From contig CAAHEI010000048.1 of NCBI GenBank assembly GCA_900772475.1, forward strand, positions 1 through 64,000: a stretch of DNA of 64,000 nucleotides. The letters are read 5' to 3'. This stretch comes from Clostridia bacterium (GTDB lineage: Bacteria; Bacillota; Clostridia; TANB77; CAG-465). This document shows, piece after piece, positions 17,166 to 26,395 of the stretch. Position 1 is the stretch's first letter. Each line of letters opens with the position of its first letter. The notes under the pieces were generated by a model, which saw nothing but the letters and a program-made list of their open reading frames with translations, was not told where the DNA came from and searched no databases. The position numbers and the translations under genes are program-made.

Positions 17166-18179
17166 TTATTTGCCTACAATATATGGATATGGATTAGTAG
17201 GCACTCCATTAAATCTTACTTCAAAGTGTAAATGAGGTCCAGTTGTATATCCAGTCATACCTATTTTTGCAATCATTTGACCTTCAGTTACCTGTTGACC
17301 AACTGAAACAAATAATTCACTACAGTGAGCATAATACGTTGTCATTCCATTTCCGTGATCAATTTTAACATGAAGTCCATATCCACTTCCCCAACCAGAA
17401 AACGTAACTGTACCTGTTTTATAGGCATAAATTGCAGTACCAACTGCTCCCCCCAAATCAATACCAGTATGACCAGAATAACCCATATATTGACAATTTA
17501 TTCTTCTATTTACAGTAGGCCATACACCTCCACCAGTAGCCTGAACAGAAGTTGCACCTATTGTAGCAGCAGTCTGAATTTGCTTTGAGTTATTTGTTGT
17601 ATTTTTAGATGAAACCGTTGCTTTAGGAGTTTCTACAGGTTTATTTCTATCTACAATATCCTTAAGAATATTATCGGCTCTTTCAACAGTTGTAATTTCA
17701 CCTTTATCTTCCAATTTTTCTTCTTTTACCTCTACATTTAATTTTGATACCTCTGCTTTAAGATTTTCTGCATACCTATCTGCATCATCTTTAGTATCAA
17801 ATTTCATTCTATTTTCACCATCTACAGCAACTTCATATACTGTATATTCTGTTTTCATTTCAGATCTTAAATTAGTATAAACATTTTGTTTAGCAATAAG
17901 CGAATCCCTTGTATAACTTGTTTCAAAAGTCGGCTCACTTTCCAAATAAACTTTAACATTGGAATCAATATTTTGTTTCTCAGTAACTAAGTCATTATAT
18001 ACCTCATCGAATTGTTGTTCAGATGAAAAATATCCAACAAACTTACCGTCTATATATGCTTTTACAGTTGGCTTATACGTATTAAGTACAGTTATTAAAA
18101 CAGCACTAAATATAAGAACTAAAGCCAAAATTGTAAAAAATATAAACCTTAGTGTACCAAGCACACTTCTCTTTTCCAT
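17166..18179 (-). CDS. Membrane-anchored M23 (LytM) peptidase
   Basis: This 337-aa protein has an N-terminal membrane anchor (residues 9-32), a beta/helical middle with two G5-free repeats (KAYIDGKFVG, YEVAVDGENRMKF), a Thr/Ser-rich linker around 185-210 and a C-terminal M23 domain. Zinc ligands are visible in GHTGIDLG and GPHLHFE, with YYAHCSEL between. It should cleave peptidoglycan cross-bridges outside the cell. All metal ligands are present, so it is probably active. GGAAGG precedes the ATG and a consensus promoter lies at 18221-18249. It is monocistronic. Confidence 0.92.
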   Translation of the reverse strand: MEKRSVLGTLRFIFFTILALVLIFSAVLITVLNTYKPTVKAYIDGKFVGYFSSEQQFDEVYNDLVTEKQNIDSNVKVYLESEPTFETSYTRDSLIAKQNVYTNLRSEMKTEYTVYEVAVDGENRMKFDTKDDADRYAENLKAEVSKLNVEVKEEKLEDKGEITTVERADNILKDIVDRNKPVETPKATVSSKNTTNNSKQIQTAATIGATSVQATGGGVWPTVNRRINCQYMGYSGHTGIDLGGAVGTAIYAYKTGTVTFSGWGSGYGLHVKIDHGNGMTTYYAHCSELFVSVGQQVTEGQMIAKIGMTGYTTGPHLHFEVRFNGVPTNPYPYIVGK

Positions 18180-18220
18180 ATCTATATTTTACACCTTCCT
18201 TTTTTAGGTCGACATGTTTT

Positions 18221-18249
18221 ATTATAACACATTATGCAAAATATGTCAA
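18221..18249 (-). promoter_or_regulatory. Consensus sigma-A promoter of the M23 gene
   Basis: TTGACA (18244-18249) - 17 bp - TATAAT (18221-18226) on the minus strand. Confidence 0.85.
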
Positions 18250-18355
18250 ATTTTCAAAATTCATCATGCTGAAAATTATATGTTTTCATTGCTAATTGTA
18301 ACATATAGTATATTATATGTCAATAATATAACAAAGATTAAAAAACTCTATGAAG

Positions 18356-18375
18356 GAAATGAGAAAATGTCCCAA
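18356..18375. repeat. Dispersed 20-bp repeat, copy 1
   Basis: GAAATGAGAAAATGTCCCAA is identical to 24569-24588. Weaker similarity (AAAATC.CTC.ACT, then ATAATACAYATTAA) continues for some 40-70 bases after both copies. Here the tail includes the nfeD promoter. Confidence 0.7.
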
Positions 18376-18399
18376 ACGAAAAAATCCTCTACTAATATA

Positions 18400-18428
18400 T
18401 TGATTTTTTAACATATATATTGTATAAT
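18400..18428 (+). promoter_or_regulatory. Sigma-A promoter of nfeD-SPFH
   Basis: TTGATT - 17 bp - TATAAT on the plus strand, about 30 bases upstream of the nfeD start. Confidence 0.75.
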
Positions 18429-18459
18429 ACATATTAAATAACATGAGAGGAGGAAAATC

Positions 18460-18912
18460 ATGTTTGGTTTACCACTTTGGTCAATTTGGCTAATTCTTTG
18501 TGGAGTTTTTTTATTAATAGAAATTTTTAATATTTCATTTTTACTAATATGGCCTGGAATTGGTTCATTTTTTGCATTTATAGCTGCAGTTTTAGGCTTA
18601 CCAGTAGAAATACAGATTGCTGTTTTTGCAATAACAACAATAATAATGATAATATTTATGAAACCACTTACCCAAAAATTTTTTAAGAACAAGGATATTA
18701 CCAAAATGAATAACAATGCTATGATAGGCAAAGAAGGTGTAGTAGTTAAAGAGATTAGCCCACTTGAAGAAACAGGACAAGTAAAAGTTGCAGGTGAATT
18801 ATGGTCTGCAATAACAACTAATGATGAAAAAATTCAAATAAATGAAATTATAAAAGTTATGAAAGTTGATGGAGTAAAACTTGTTGTAACAAAAGTCAAG
18901 GAAAATATATAG
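18460..18912 (+). CDS. NfeD-family membrane protein
   Basis: This 150-aa protein has three to four N-terminal hydrophobic helices (MFGLPLWSIWLILCG... to ~70) and a C-terminal OB-fold domain with the usual GKEGVVVKEISP...GQVKVAGELW pattern. It is the short NfeD type that lacks the serine-protease domain. NfeD proteins partner with SPFH proteins in membrane microdomains, and the next gene is one. GAGAGGAGG precedes the ATG. It is 11 bases from the SPFH gene, in one operon. Confidence 0.92.
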   Translation: MFGLPLWSIWLILCGVFLLIEIFNISFLLIWPGIGSFFAFIAAVLGLPVEIQIAVFAITTIIMIIFMKPLTQKFFKNKDITKMNNNAMIGKEGVVVKEISPLEETGQVKVAGELWSAITTNDEKIQINEIIKVMKVDGVKLVVTKVKENI

Positions 18913-18923
18913 GAGGAAATTTC

Positions 18924-19868
18924 ATGGAAATATTTTTTATAATAGTAATAATAATAGTTTTAGTTGTTGCTTTTGCATCAATTAAAGTCGTAAGACAATC
19001 AGAAGTAAGGATTATAGAACGTTTGGGAAAATATCATAACACTGCTGAAGCAGGTCTTAATTTTATACTACCCTTTGTTGATAAAATAAGAGCAGTAGTA
19101 AGTTTAAAGCAACAAACTATGGATGTAACACCACAAAGTGTTATTACAAAAGATAATGTTACAATTACAATAGACACAGTTGTTTTTTACCAAATAACTG
19201 ATCCTGTAAAAGCCGTTTATGAAATAGAAAGTTTACAAAAGGGTATAGCATATATTGCAATTACAACAATTCGTGATATTGTTGGAAAAATGGATTTAGA
19301 TAGCACATTTTCTTCAAGGGATTCAATTAATAATCAATTAAGACAAACACTTGATGAGGCTACTGATAGATGGGGATGTAAAGTTGATAGAGTTGAAATT
19401 AAAGACATAAAACCTCCTACAGATATTCGTGACGCCATGGAAAAACAAATGAATGCAGAAAGAAATAAAAGAGCTATTATTCTTGAAGCTGAAGGTAAAC
19501 GTCAAGCTGATATTACCCTTGCTGAAGGAAAAAAACAAGCAACAATCCTTGATGCTGAAGCTGAAAGAGAGTCTAGTATAAGACGTGCACAAGGTGTAAG
19601 AGAATCTAAAATTCTAGAAGCTGAAGGTAATGCTGAAGCAATAAAAAAAGTTGCAGACGCAAAAGCACAAGAAATAACTCAAGTTTATTCTGCTATAATG
19701 AGTACAAAACCTGATGACAAACTAATTGCAATTAAATCCTTAGAAACTCTGGAAAAAGTTGCTGATGGAAAATCTAATAAAGTATTTATTCCTTTTGATA
19801 CAACAAAATCTCTTGGGGCACTTGGTGCTTTAACTGAAATTGTAAAAGTAAATAAATCAGATAAATAA
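18924..19868 (+). CDS. SPFH/stomatin-like protein (QmcA type)
   Basis: This 314-aa protein has one N-terminal membrane helix (residues 2-20), then a Band-7/SPFH domain (VRQSEVRIIERLGKYH...LGRDI-like TTIRDIVGKMDLD), then a long Ala/Glu/Lys coiled coil (AEGKRQADITLAEGKKQA). It forms oligomeric membrane scaffolds and is thought to organise or protect membrane proteins. Its pairing with NfeD is the classical arrangement. GGAGG lies seven bases before the ATG and a strong terminator follows. Confidence 0.93.
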   Translation: MEIFFIIVIIIVLVVAFASIKVVRQSEVRIIERLGKYHNTAEAGLNFILPFVDKIRAVVSLKQQTMDVTPQSVITKDNVTITIDTVVFYQITDPVKAVYEIESLQKGIAYIAITTIRDIVGKMDLDSTFSSRDSINNQLRQTLDEATDRWGCKVDRVEIKDIKPPTDIRDAMEKQMNAERNKRAIILEAEGKRQADITLAEGKKQATILDAEAERESSIRRAQGVRESKILEAEGNAEAIKKVADAKAQEITQVYSAIMSTKPDDKLIAIKSLETLEKVADGKSNKVFIPFDTTKSLGALGALTEIVKVNKSDK

Positions 19869-19878
19869 GTAAAAAAAG

Positions 19879-19914
19879 AAGAGCAATAACCCATTTGGAT
19901 ATTGCTCTTTTTTA
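19879..19914 (+). terminator. nfeD-SPFH terminator
   Basis: AAGAGCAATA - 11 nt - TATTGCTCTT followed by TTTT. The A-rich left flank lets it also act for the convergent 80-aa gene. Confidence 0.85.
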
Positions 19915-19926
19915 ATAACCTAGTCA

Positions 19927-20169
19927 CTACTCAATATCTAAAAATTTTTTAATGTCAGGTAGTAAGTCATCATTTACTCTCTTTGCAATCTTCACAATTT
20001 TTCCACTTTCTGTGGTAAAAAAAATTGCTTCGCCATTTGCAAACTTTCTTTTCATCTCCCGATATTTTCTACAAGATAGTTTTATGATAGCTACTCCTAA
20101 CGGATAATCTATCATAATCTTTTCATCCTGTAAAAAAAAGATGTTTCCGCTTTTGAATTTAAATTCCAT
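19927..20169 (-). CDS. Hypothetical 80-aa protein
   Basis: This short protein is basic, soluble and of unknown family, with an N-terminal beta-rich stretch (MEFKFKSGNIFFLQDE) and a helical C-terminus. The gene looks real: GGGAGG precedes the ATG and a perfect TTGACA-17-TATAAT promoter lies 55-80 bases upstream. It is monocistronic and convergent with the SPFH gene. Confidence 0.65.
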   Translation of the reverse strand: MEFKFKSGNIFFLQDEKIMIDYPLGVAIIKLSCRKYREMKRKFANGEAIFFTTESGKIVKIAKRVNDDLLPDIKKFLDIE

Positions 20170-20222
20170 TATGTGTATCCTCCCTTAAAATTTTTTAGGT
20201 TTATAATATATTTCCCTATTCT

Positions 20223-20251
20223 ATTATACCATTTTTATTATTTTATGTCAA
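20223..20251 (-). promoter_or_regulatory. Consensus promoter of the 80-aa gene
   Basis: TTGACA (20246-20251) - 17 bp - TATAAT (20223-20228) on the minus strand. Confidence 0.85.
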
Positions 20252-20290
20252 GTTGAATTGAATATTATGTAATAAAGATGCATAATATTT

Positions 20291-20887
20291 TTACTTGGAT
20301 AAATTATCTATATACTCACATATACTTTCAGAATTTATTAATGCATATGCTTCACTTAGTTTTAATTTTATATCATCATCAACAAATTCTATAATCCATG
20401 AAAATTTTTGGAAATGTTCACATATTTTATCTAATTCATTTACTATGGTTTTTCTTTTTCTTTCTTCCTTAAAGGCCTCTATATCTTCAATAAAACTTGA
20501 GAAATCCTCTGTAGATATCCATTTACTTTTATCTAACGGACTTATTGCAATAATTTGCCTTTTATTTGCAAGTACATTAACGTCTATTCCATGCAAAATA
20601 AAATTTTCATTATCTATTATATTTGACTTATCATAAAGTGTAACCAATTGATTAACCTTAAATAAATCAATTATCCTTTTTGTAAAAATCCGATTTAAAT
20701 ATTTTTGTCTACTGAAACTTTCCAAATTTGAGGCAACCCTTACATATGGATAAGCTTTTTTTATATCAGAATTTTCTGTAATAATACAAAAGCTCTGATA
20801 ATAGAAATTTTGTCTATTAGGGTTATACTTTAAATCTCTATACAAACCATACAACTTAGCTTTATAGATTTTATACATTTTCGACAT
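20291..20887 (-). CDS. Hypothetical 198-aa protein
   Basis: No family is recognised. The product is soluble, mostly helical and charged, with YKIYKAKLYGLYRDLKYN at the N-terminus and an acidic C-terminal third. The frame is open to 20911, but AAGGAGG lies between 20911 and 20887 and points to the ATG at 20887. A TTGAAT-17-TATAAT promoter and a perfect 16-bp palindrome lie upstream. Confidence 0.65.
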   Translation of the reverse strand: MSKMYKIYKAKLYGLYRDLKYNPNRQNFYYQSFCIITENSDIKKAYPYVRVASNLESFSRQKYLNRIFTKRIIDLFKVNQLVTLYDKSNIIDNENFILHGIDVNVLANKRQIIAISPLDKSKWISTEDFSSFIEDIEAFKEERKRKTIVNELDKICEHFQKFSWIIEFVDDDIKLKLSEAYALINSESICEYIDNLSK

Positions 20888-20910
20888 AATTAGTCCTCCT
20901 TGAACATCCA

Positions 20911-20926
20911 TATTATTCGAATAATA
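20911..20926. promoter_or_regulatory. Perfect 16-bp palindrome in leader of the 198-aa gene
   Basis: TATTATTCGAATAATA is fully self-complementary and lies between the -10 and the ribosome site. Position and symmetry suit a dimeric repressor operator. No regulator gene is adjacent. Confidence 0.5.
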
Positions 20927-20954
20927 ATTTAAATAATATATTTAATTTTGGCTC

Positions 20955-20983
20955 ATTATATCATAATAAACACATTAATTCAA
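20955..20983 (-). promoter_or_regulatory. Promoter of the 198-aa gene
   Basis: TTGAAT (20978-20983) - 17 bp - TATAAT (20955-20960) on the minus strand. Confidence 0.7.
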
Positions 20984-21000
20984 TATTAAAAATATATATT

Positions 21001-24000
21001 TTATTTTATCTTTACATTTTCTTTACCAAAATTCACACTTAACTTAGATATTACTTCATCATTTAGATTAAGAGAATATTTATCATTTAATACTTTAATC
21101 TTATTTGTACCTTCATAGAATAAATTGACTTTGGCATTACCGCTATTTTCCTTTGCAATATCATTTATTATATTAAGTACAACACCTTCTAAGTCAAGTT
21201 TATCTTTTGGTATTCTTATATATACCTTTCTTTTTTCCTCCATTTTTTTATTTGATATATCTTCTATATAATTTACTAATATCTTTGGTTTTTCGCCCTC
21301 TTTAATATTTACCTTACCAGTTACCTTTACAACCATGTCTGTTTTTAATAAATCATAAAATTTGTTAAAAACTTTTGGAAAAATAACTAGCTCAACACTG
21401 CCATACATATCTTCAAAAACAGTAAACATCATTTGATTGCCAGATTTAGTATTAAGTAACTTAGATGAAGTTATTATTCCACATAAACTAACAGTTTTAT
21501 TATCGAAATCCTCTTTTTTTGTTTTACTATTCTCATCAATATCTTCATTGCTATTTAAATCTATTGTACTGACTGTTGAATTTTTTTTGATATATTCTTT
21601 ATATTCATCTAGCGGATGACCAGATACGTACATTCCTAACATTTCTTTTTCCATATTAAGCAAATCTTTATTTGTAGGCTTTCTTAATGATTTAGCTATT
21701 ACAATTTTTGCGTGTGCATCATTAGATACAACATCAAAAAAGTTCATTTGATTAATATAGTTTTTCTTTTTTGTTTCATTTATATTATCAACTATTGTCT
21801 CGTAACTGTCTAATATATCAAACCTTGTACTTTCTTTTTCTATTTCATCAAAACATCCAGCTTTTATTAAACTTTCAATACACTTCTTATTTACTGTATC
21901 TCCTGAAATTCTCTCACAAAAATCAATAAAACTTAAAAATTTACCATTTATTTTTCTATCTTTTATAATTTCACAAATAGCATTATTTCCTACATTTTTA
22001 ATTGATGATAATGCAAATCTAATTTTGTTATTTATAACTGCAAATTTTAAATAACTTTCATTAATATCAGGTCTTAATACTTCAATATTAAGTTTTCTAC
22101 ACTCCTCTATATATAAAGGAATTTTATCAAGATTACCAAGGAAACTATTCATAGTAGCAGCCATGAATTCATGTGGAAAATGTGCTTTTAAATATGCTGT
22201 TTGATAAGCAACCACTGCATAACATGCTGCATGAGATTTATTAAATGCATATTTAGCGAACTCAGCCATTTCATCAAATATTTTATTTGCACTTTCCTTA
22301 TCAATATTGTTTCTTTTAGCCCCTTCAACAAAAACTTCTCTTTCCTTTGCCATTACATCAAGTTTCTTTTTTCCCATAGCACGTCTTACTAAATCAGCTC
22401 TTCCAAAACTATACCCAGCTAAATCTCTAAAAATTTGCATTACTTGTTCTTGATAAACCATACATCCATATGTATCTTTCAATATTGGTTTTAATGAATC
22501 ATGAGTATAAATAACATTATCTGGATTTTCTTTATTATGTATATATCTTGGAATTTGATCCATAGGTCCAGGTCTATATAACGATATCATAACAATTATA
22601 TCTTCTAAAGTATTTGGCCTTAATTCCATCATAACACGTCTAAATCCTGAGCTCTCCATTTGAAATACACCTAAAGTTTTTCCTTCTGTAAGAAGCTTAA
22701 ATGTATCTCTATCATTCATTTCTCCAAAATTCACATCTACACCATGTATTTTTTTTATAAGTTTTAAAGTATCACCTATTACAGTAAGAGTTCTAAGTCC
22801 TAAAAAGTCCATTTTAAGAAGTCCTAATTCCTCAAGTGTTGTCATAGTGTACTCAGTAGATATAACTCCGTCACTTTCATAAAGTGGAACATAGCTTACA
22901 ACAGGCTCTTTAGTTATAACAACACCCGCAGCATGAGTAGAAGCATGTCTTGCAAGTCCTTCTGCCTTTCTAGACAAGTCAATTATTTCTTTAACTTCCA
23001 TATCAGTTTCATAAAGTTCACTAAGTTCTTTATTAACTTCTAAAGCCTTATCTATAGTGATTTTTAAATCTCTTGGTATAAGTTTTGCAATCATATCAGC
23101 TTTAGCATATGGAATATCTAAAGCTCTTGCCACATCACGAATTGCAGCTCTTGCAGCCATTGTACCAAAAGTTATAATTTGTGCCACATGATCATGTCCA
23201 TATTTTCTACATACATACTCTATTACTTCTTCTCTTCTTTCATAGCAAAAATCCACATCAAAATCTGGCATACTAACTCTTTCTGGATTCAAAAACCTTT
23301 CAAATATTAAATTAAATTTTAAAGGATCAATATTGGTTATTCCTATAAGATACGCAGCTATTGAACCTGCACCACTTCCACGTCCAGGGCCCACTGCAAT
23401 CCCCTGTGATTTTGCATAATTAATATAATCCTGCACAATTAAAAAATAATCTATGTATCCCATTTTATCTATTATTTCTATTTCATAATCAAGTCTTTTT
23501 TTTGCTTCTTGTTTTTTTCCTAATGGATATTTTTTTTCTAGTCCCTCGTAACATAGCTTTTTAAAGTACTCTAAATGAGTCATATTTTCATTTATTTTAA
23601 ATTCAGGCAAAATAGTTTTTCCAAATTCAAATGTTACATTACACATATCTGCTATTTTTTGTGTATTCTCGATTGCCTCAGGTAAATTTTCAAAATCACT
23701 TTGCATTTCTTCTTTAGTCTTTACGTAAAATTCATTTACTTTAAAGCTCATCCTATTAGGATCAGACATAGTGGTTCTTGTTTGTATACAAAGTAGCACC
23801 TCATGAAAATCATAATCTTCCTTATTTAAATAATGACAGTCATTTGTAGCCACAAGACCAACACCAAACTCTTTAGAAAATTCAACAAGTTTGCTATTTA
23901 CTAATATTTGCTCTCTTAATTTATTTCCCTGAACTTCTAAGAAAAATCTATCTTTTCCAAAAATTTCTAAATATTCTTTTACTGAATCTTTTGCTCCCTC

Positions 24001-24453
24001 TATATTATGATTTACAATTTTTCTTGCAACTTCACCAGCAAGACAAGCACTAAGAGCAATTATTCCTTTATTATATTTTTTTAACAAATCTTTATCAACA
24101 CGTGGCTTATAATAAAATCCTTCTGTATAACCTGAAGATACTATTTTAATTAAATTCTTATAACCTTCATTATTCATTGCAAGCAAAATTAAATGGTAAG
24201 GTTCTGTATCTATTTTTCCTTGCTTATCAAATCTACTACGAGGTGCAACATATACTTCACACCCAATTATTGGCTTGATTCCCTCAGCTATACAAGTTTT
24301 ATACATTTCAACTGCGCCAAACATATTACCATGATCAGTTATAGCAACAGCATTCATTCCATTTTCCTTTACTTTTTTTACTAAATCTTTTATTCTTATT
24401 GCACCATCAAGCAAACTATACTCTGTATGCACATGTAAATGCACAAAACTCAT
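21001..24453 (-). CDS. dnaE: DNA polymerase III alpha subunit, DnaE type
   Basis: About 1150 aa. The N-terminal PHP domain starts at HLHVHTEYSLLDGA. The polymerase palm shows PDFDVDF near residue 395 with catalytic aspartates. The (HhH)2 and C-terminal OB domains (VSLCGIITSSKLL...) follow. There is no proofreading exonuclease insert, so this is DnaE and not PolC. In Firmicutes with both, DnaE extends primers before PolC takes over. An ATG at 24471 is possible, but GGTGGTG stands before the ATG at 24453 and the PHP domain begins there. The promoter is TAGACT-17-TATAAT at 24481-24509. Confidence 0.95.
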   Translation of the reverse strand: MSFVHLHVHTEYSLLDGAIRIKDLVKKVKENGMNAVAITDHGNMFGAVEMYKTCIAEGIKPIIGCEVYVAPRSRFDKQGKIDTEPYHLILLAMNNEGYKNLIKIVSSGYTEGFYYKPRVDKDLLKKYNKGIIALSACLAGEVARKIVNHNIEGAKDSVKEYLEIFGKDRFFLEVQGNKLREQILVNSKLVEFSKEFGVGLVATNDCHYLNKEDYDFHEVLLCIQTRTTMSDPNRMSFKVNEFYVKTKEEMQSDFENLPEAIENTQKIADMCNVTFEFGKTILPEFKINENMTHLEYFKKLCYEGLEKKYPLGKKQEAKKRLDYEIEIIDKMGYIDYFLIVQDYINYAKSQGIAVGPGRGSGAGSIAAYLIGITNIDPLKFNLIFERFLNPERVSMPDFDVDFCYERREEVIEYVCRKYGHDHVAQIITFGTMAARAAIRDVARALDIPYAKADMIAKLIPRDLKITIDKALEVNKELSELYETDMEVKEIIDLSRKAEGLARHASTHAAGVVITKEPVVSYVPLYESDGVISTEYTMTTLEELGLLKMDFLGLRTLTVIGDTLKLIKKIHGVDVNFGEMNDRDTFKLLTEGKTLGVFQMESSGFRRVMMELRPNTLEDIIVMISLYRPGPMDQIPRYIHNKENPDNVIYTHDSLKPILKDTYGCMVYQEQVMQIFRDLAGYSFGRADLVRRAMGKKKLDVMAKEREVFVEGAKRNNIDKESANKIFDEMAEFAKYAFNKSHAACYAVVAYQTAYLKAHFPHEFMAATMNSFLGNLDKIPLYIEECRKLNIEVLRPDINESYLKFAVINNKIRFALSSIKNVGNNAICEIIKDRKINGKFLSFIDFCERISGDTVNKKCIESLIKAGCFDEIEKESTRFDILDSYETIVDNINETKKKNYINQMNFFDVVSNDAHAKIVIAKSLRKPTNKDLLNMEKEMLGMYVSGHPLDEYKEYIKKNSTVSTIDLNSNEDIDENSKTKKEDFDNKTVSLCGIITSSKLLNTKSGNQMMFTVFEDMYGSVELVIFPKVFNKFYDLLKTDMVVKVTGKVNIKEGEKPKILVNYIEDISNKKMEEKRKVYIRIPKDKLDLEGVVLNIINDIAKENSGNAKVNLFYEGTNKIKVLNDKYSLNLNDEVISKLSVNFGKENVKIK

Positions 24454-24480
24454 AAAATCACCACCAAACATTTCAATAAG

Positions 24481-24509
24481 ATTATATCAAAAATAATGGT
24501 AAAAGTCTA
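24481..24509 (-). promoter_or_regulatory. Promoter of dnaE
   Basis: TAGACT (24504-24509) - 17 bp - TATAAT (24481-24486) on the minus strand, leaving a very short leader before the ATG at 24453. Confidence 0.65.
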
Positions 24510-24568
24510 TACGTTTATTTATTATACAATATCAACTATAAAAGAAATGTGATAAAGTCTTAAGTAAA

Positions 24569-24588
24569 GAAATGAGAAAATGTCCCAA
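24569..24588. repeat. Dispersed 20-bp repeat, copy 2
   Basis: Identical to 18356-18375 in the same orientation, with further partial similarity downstream to about 24630. No gene is nearby on the plus strand. Confidence 0.7.
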
Positions 24589-24780
24589 GCCCCAAAATCG
24601 CTCACTTAAATGACATAATACACATTAACAACTAACACACTCTCTCCCTTCCATATCCCAGAGTTAGTTTTGTAAAAAAATATACAATTAGATTTATATA
24701 TCGTATCGACAAAACTAGACAATAATTAGTATTATTTTTTCCTTGATTTCAAACCAAAGAAGTGATATACTAAATAAAAT

Positions 24781-24853
24781 TTCACTGTGGGGTACACAGG
24801 TTGAGCGTTCTAACTACACTTTTTAGTGACTATCTACGAATTTAGTAGTACCT
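24781..24853 (-). other. Possible IS605-type right end / guide RNA relict
   Basis: On the minus strand TAGGTACTACTAAATTCGTAG..., TGTAGTTAGAACGCTCAACC and CCCCACAG form small hairpins and resemble the region after the tnpB relict (TGTAGTTACGAAGTCAC). GC content is above the surroundings. Assignment is tentative and no tnpB frame precedes it. Confidence 0.3.
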
Positions 24854-25000
24854 ATTTTTTTCTTTTGGAATAGGAGTTATACATACTAAAATGCCAGAAA
24901 TTCTAACTCAAGTTTTTTTATATTTATCAAAAGATTTAAATGTCATATATAAAATAGCTATTCAAAAAAATTAAAATTTGTATGGCTTAGTTTTTTATGT

Positions 25001-25050
25001 ATTTTTTCATATTTTTTCATAATTTTTCAGATTTTTTCATATTTTTTACA
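25001..25050. repeat. Tandem 10-bp repeat, five units
   Basis: ATTTTTTCAT at 25001, 25011 and 25031, with AATTTTTCAG at 25021 and ATTTTTTACA at 25041. The last unit merges into the right inverted repeat of the 400-bp element. Confidence 0.7.
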
Positions 25051-25068
25051 AAACTAACTCGGAGGGGG

Positions 25069-26355
25069 CTATGTTATGTTTTTTCTTAGTTTATAGAGCA
25101 TTGTTATGTTGGGGAGTACCATGAGTGCATTTGATATTGAGGAAATACTCCAGATTATTTCTATTTTTGATATTGCACCTATAAATACGCATAATAGAAA
25201 TATTATTCTGTATTTTTTTATACTTTTTTTGTTGTTGAAAAGATATTTTATTGCTATGCTTCCATAGAAACCTGAACATGGAATTGTTGATATTGCAAAT
25301 ACTACTATCATAAATATGAATATGTAGTTTCCAAATGGAAGAAGTGAAAATACATAATTTGCAATTAAAGCTGGATTTTCACTTATTGTATACATTCCAC
25401 TTGCTACAAATACAATTCCTGTGAGTGTGCAAAGTACTACTGTGTCTATAAATACACTCGTTGATGATATAATTGATTGCTTTTTTATATCTTTTTCATT
25501 TACCATCACATCAAATATTGGAGAGGTTCCCATTCCTGCTTCGTTTGTGAATAGTCCTTTTGATAGTCCTGTATTCATTGCTTTTACCATTACACTTCCA
25601 AAAATTCCTCCTACACATGATTTTATATCAAAAGCTTCTTTTATTATTTTTAATATACTTGGTAATAAATTATTTCTGTAAATATACATTAAAATAATGC
25701 ATGAAACAAGATAAATTATTGTTGCTATTGGTATTAATACACTGCTTATATTTGATATTCTTTTTTCGTTTCCAATTAATGCGTATGCACATGGAATTAC
25801 AATAATAATTCCAAGAACTACTATATTTATATTAAAATTTGATATTATACTAGATGATATTGCGTTTGATTGTATCATTGCTCCCATTCCTAGAGTTGTA
25901 AGTATAAGAAAATAACAAAATAATTTTGCAAGTAGTGGCATATGTAACTTTTCTCCTAGTACATACATTGCTCCTCCATAATATTTTCCTTTCTTATCTT
26001 TTTTTCTGTACTTTAAAACTACATATGTTTCTGCGTATTTTGTTGCAATTGCAAAAAATCCGGAAATAAATATCCAAAAAATACTCCCTATTCCTCCTAT
26101 AGTAATAGCTGCTGCTACCCCTATTATATTTCCAGTTCCAAGAGTTGAGGCTAAAACTGCCATAAGAGATTTAAATGAACTTATTCCCTCCTTTGTATTT
26201 TTTTTATTCCCTAATATCATATATTTTATACCTTGTAAAATATTCTTTTGGGGAAATTTAAGTTTAAATGAAAAATATATATGTGTTCCCATTAAAATTA
26301 TTACAAGGGGAAATCCACATACAAAATTTTCTATACTATATATTAAATCTACCAT
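25069..26355 (-). CDS. Sodium:alanine/glycine symporter (AGCS family)
   Basis: This 428-aa protein has about ten membrane segments and the family motifs SLMAVLASTLGTGNIIGVA and GGIGSIFWIF near residues 65-100, GGAMYVLG, and GLFTNEAGMGTSP in the second half. It should import alanine, glycine or a related small amino acid with Na+ or H+. Length is slightly below the usual 450-480 but all core helices are present. There is no close partner gene. It is downstream of the non-coding element, whose right end abuts its stop. Confidence 0.9.
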   Translation of the reverse strand: MVDLIYSIENFVCGFPLVIILMGTHIYFSFKLKFPQKNILQGIKYMILGNKKNTKEGISSFKSLMAVLASTLGTGNIIGVAAAITIGGIGSIFWIFISGFFAIATKYAETYVVLKYRKKDKKGKYYGGAMYVLGEKLHMPLLAKLFCYFLILTTLGMGAMIQSNAISSSIISNFNINIVVLGIIIVIPCAYALIGNEKRISNISSVLIPIATIIYLVSCIILMYIYRNNLLPSILKIIKEAFDIKSCVGGIFGSVMVKAMNTGLSKGLFTNEAGMGTSPIFDVMVNEKDIKKQSIISSTSVFIDTVVLCTLTGIVFVASGMYTISENPALIANYVFSLLPFGNYIFIFMIVVFAISTIPCSGFYGSIAIKYLFNNKKSIKKYRIIFLLCVFIGAISKIEIIWSISSISNALMVLPNITMLYKLRKNIT

Positions 26356-26395
26356 GTAATCACCATAATAATATTTATGCTTTAATAAAAAATAT

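Larger units (their letters stand above)
24661..25060. mobile_element. ~400-bp non-coding element with terminal inverted repeats
   Basis: The left end GAGTTAGTTTTGTAAAAAA(A)TAT (24661-24683) is the inverse of the right end at 25039-25060, differing only by one A in the A-run. Flanking bases (CC-rich just outside both ends) extend the symmetry weakly. No coding frame lies between. This is the form of a MITE or a gutted insertion sequence. A target duplication is not obvious. Confidence 0.55.

Noticed and set aside
24707..24716. TTTTGTCGAT as a Spo0A box
   Set aside because: It lies inside the inverted-repeat element with no gene to control on either side.
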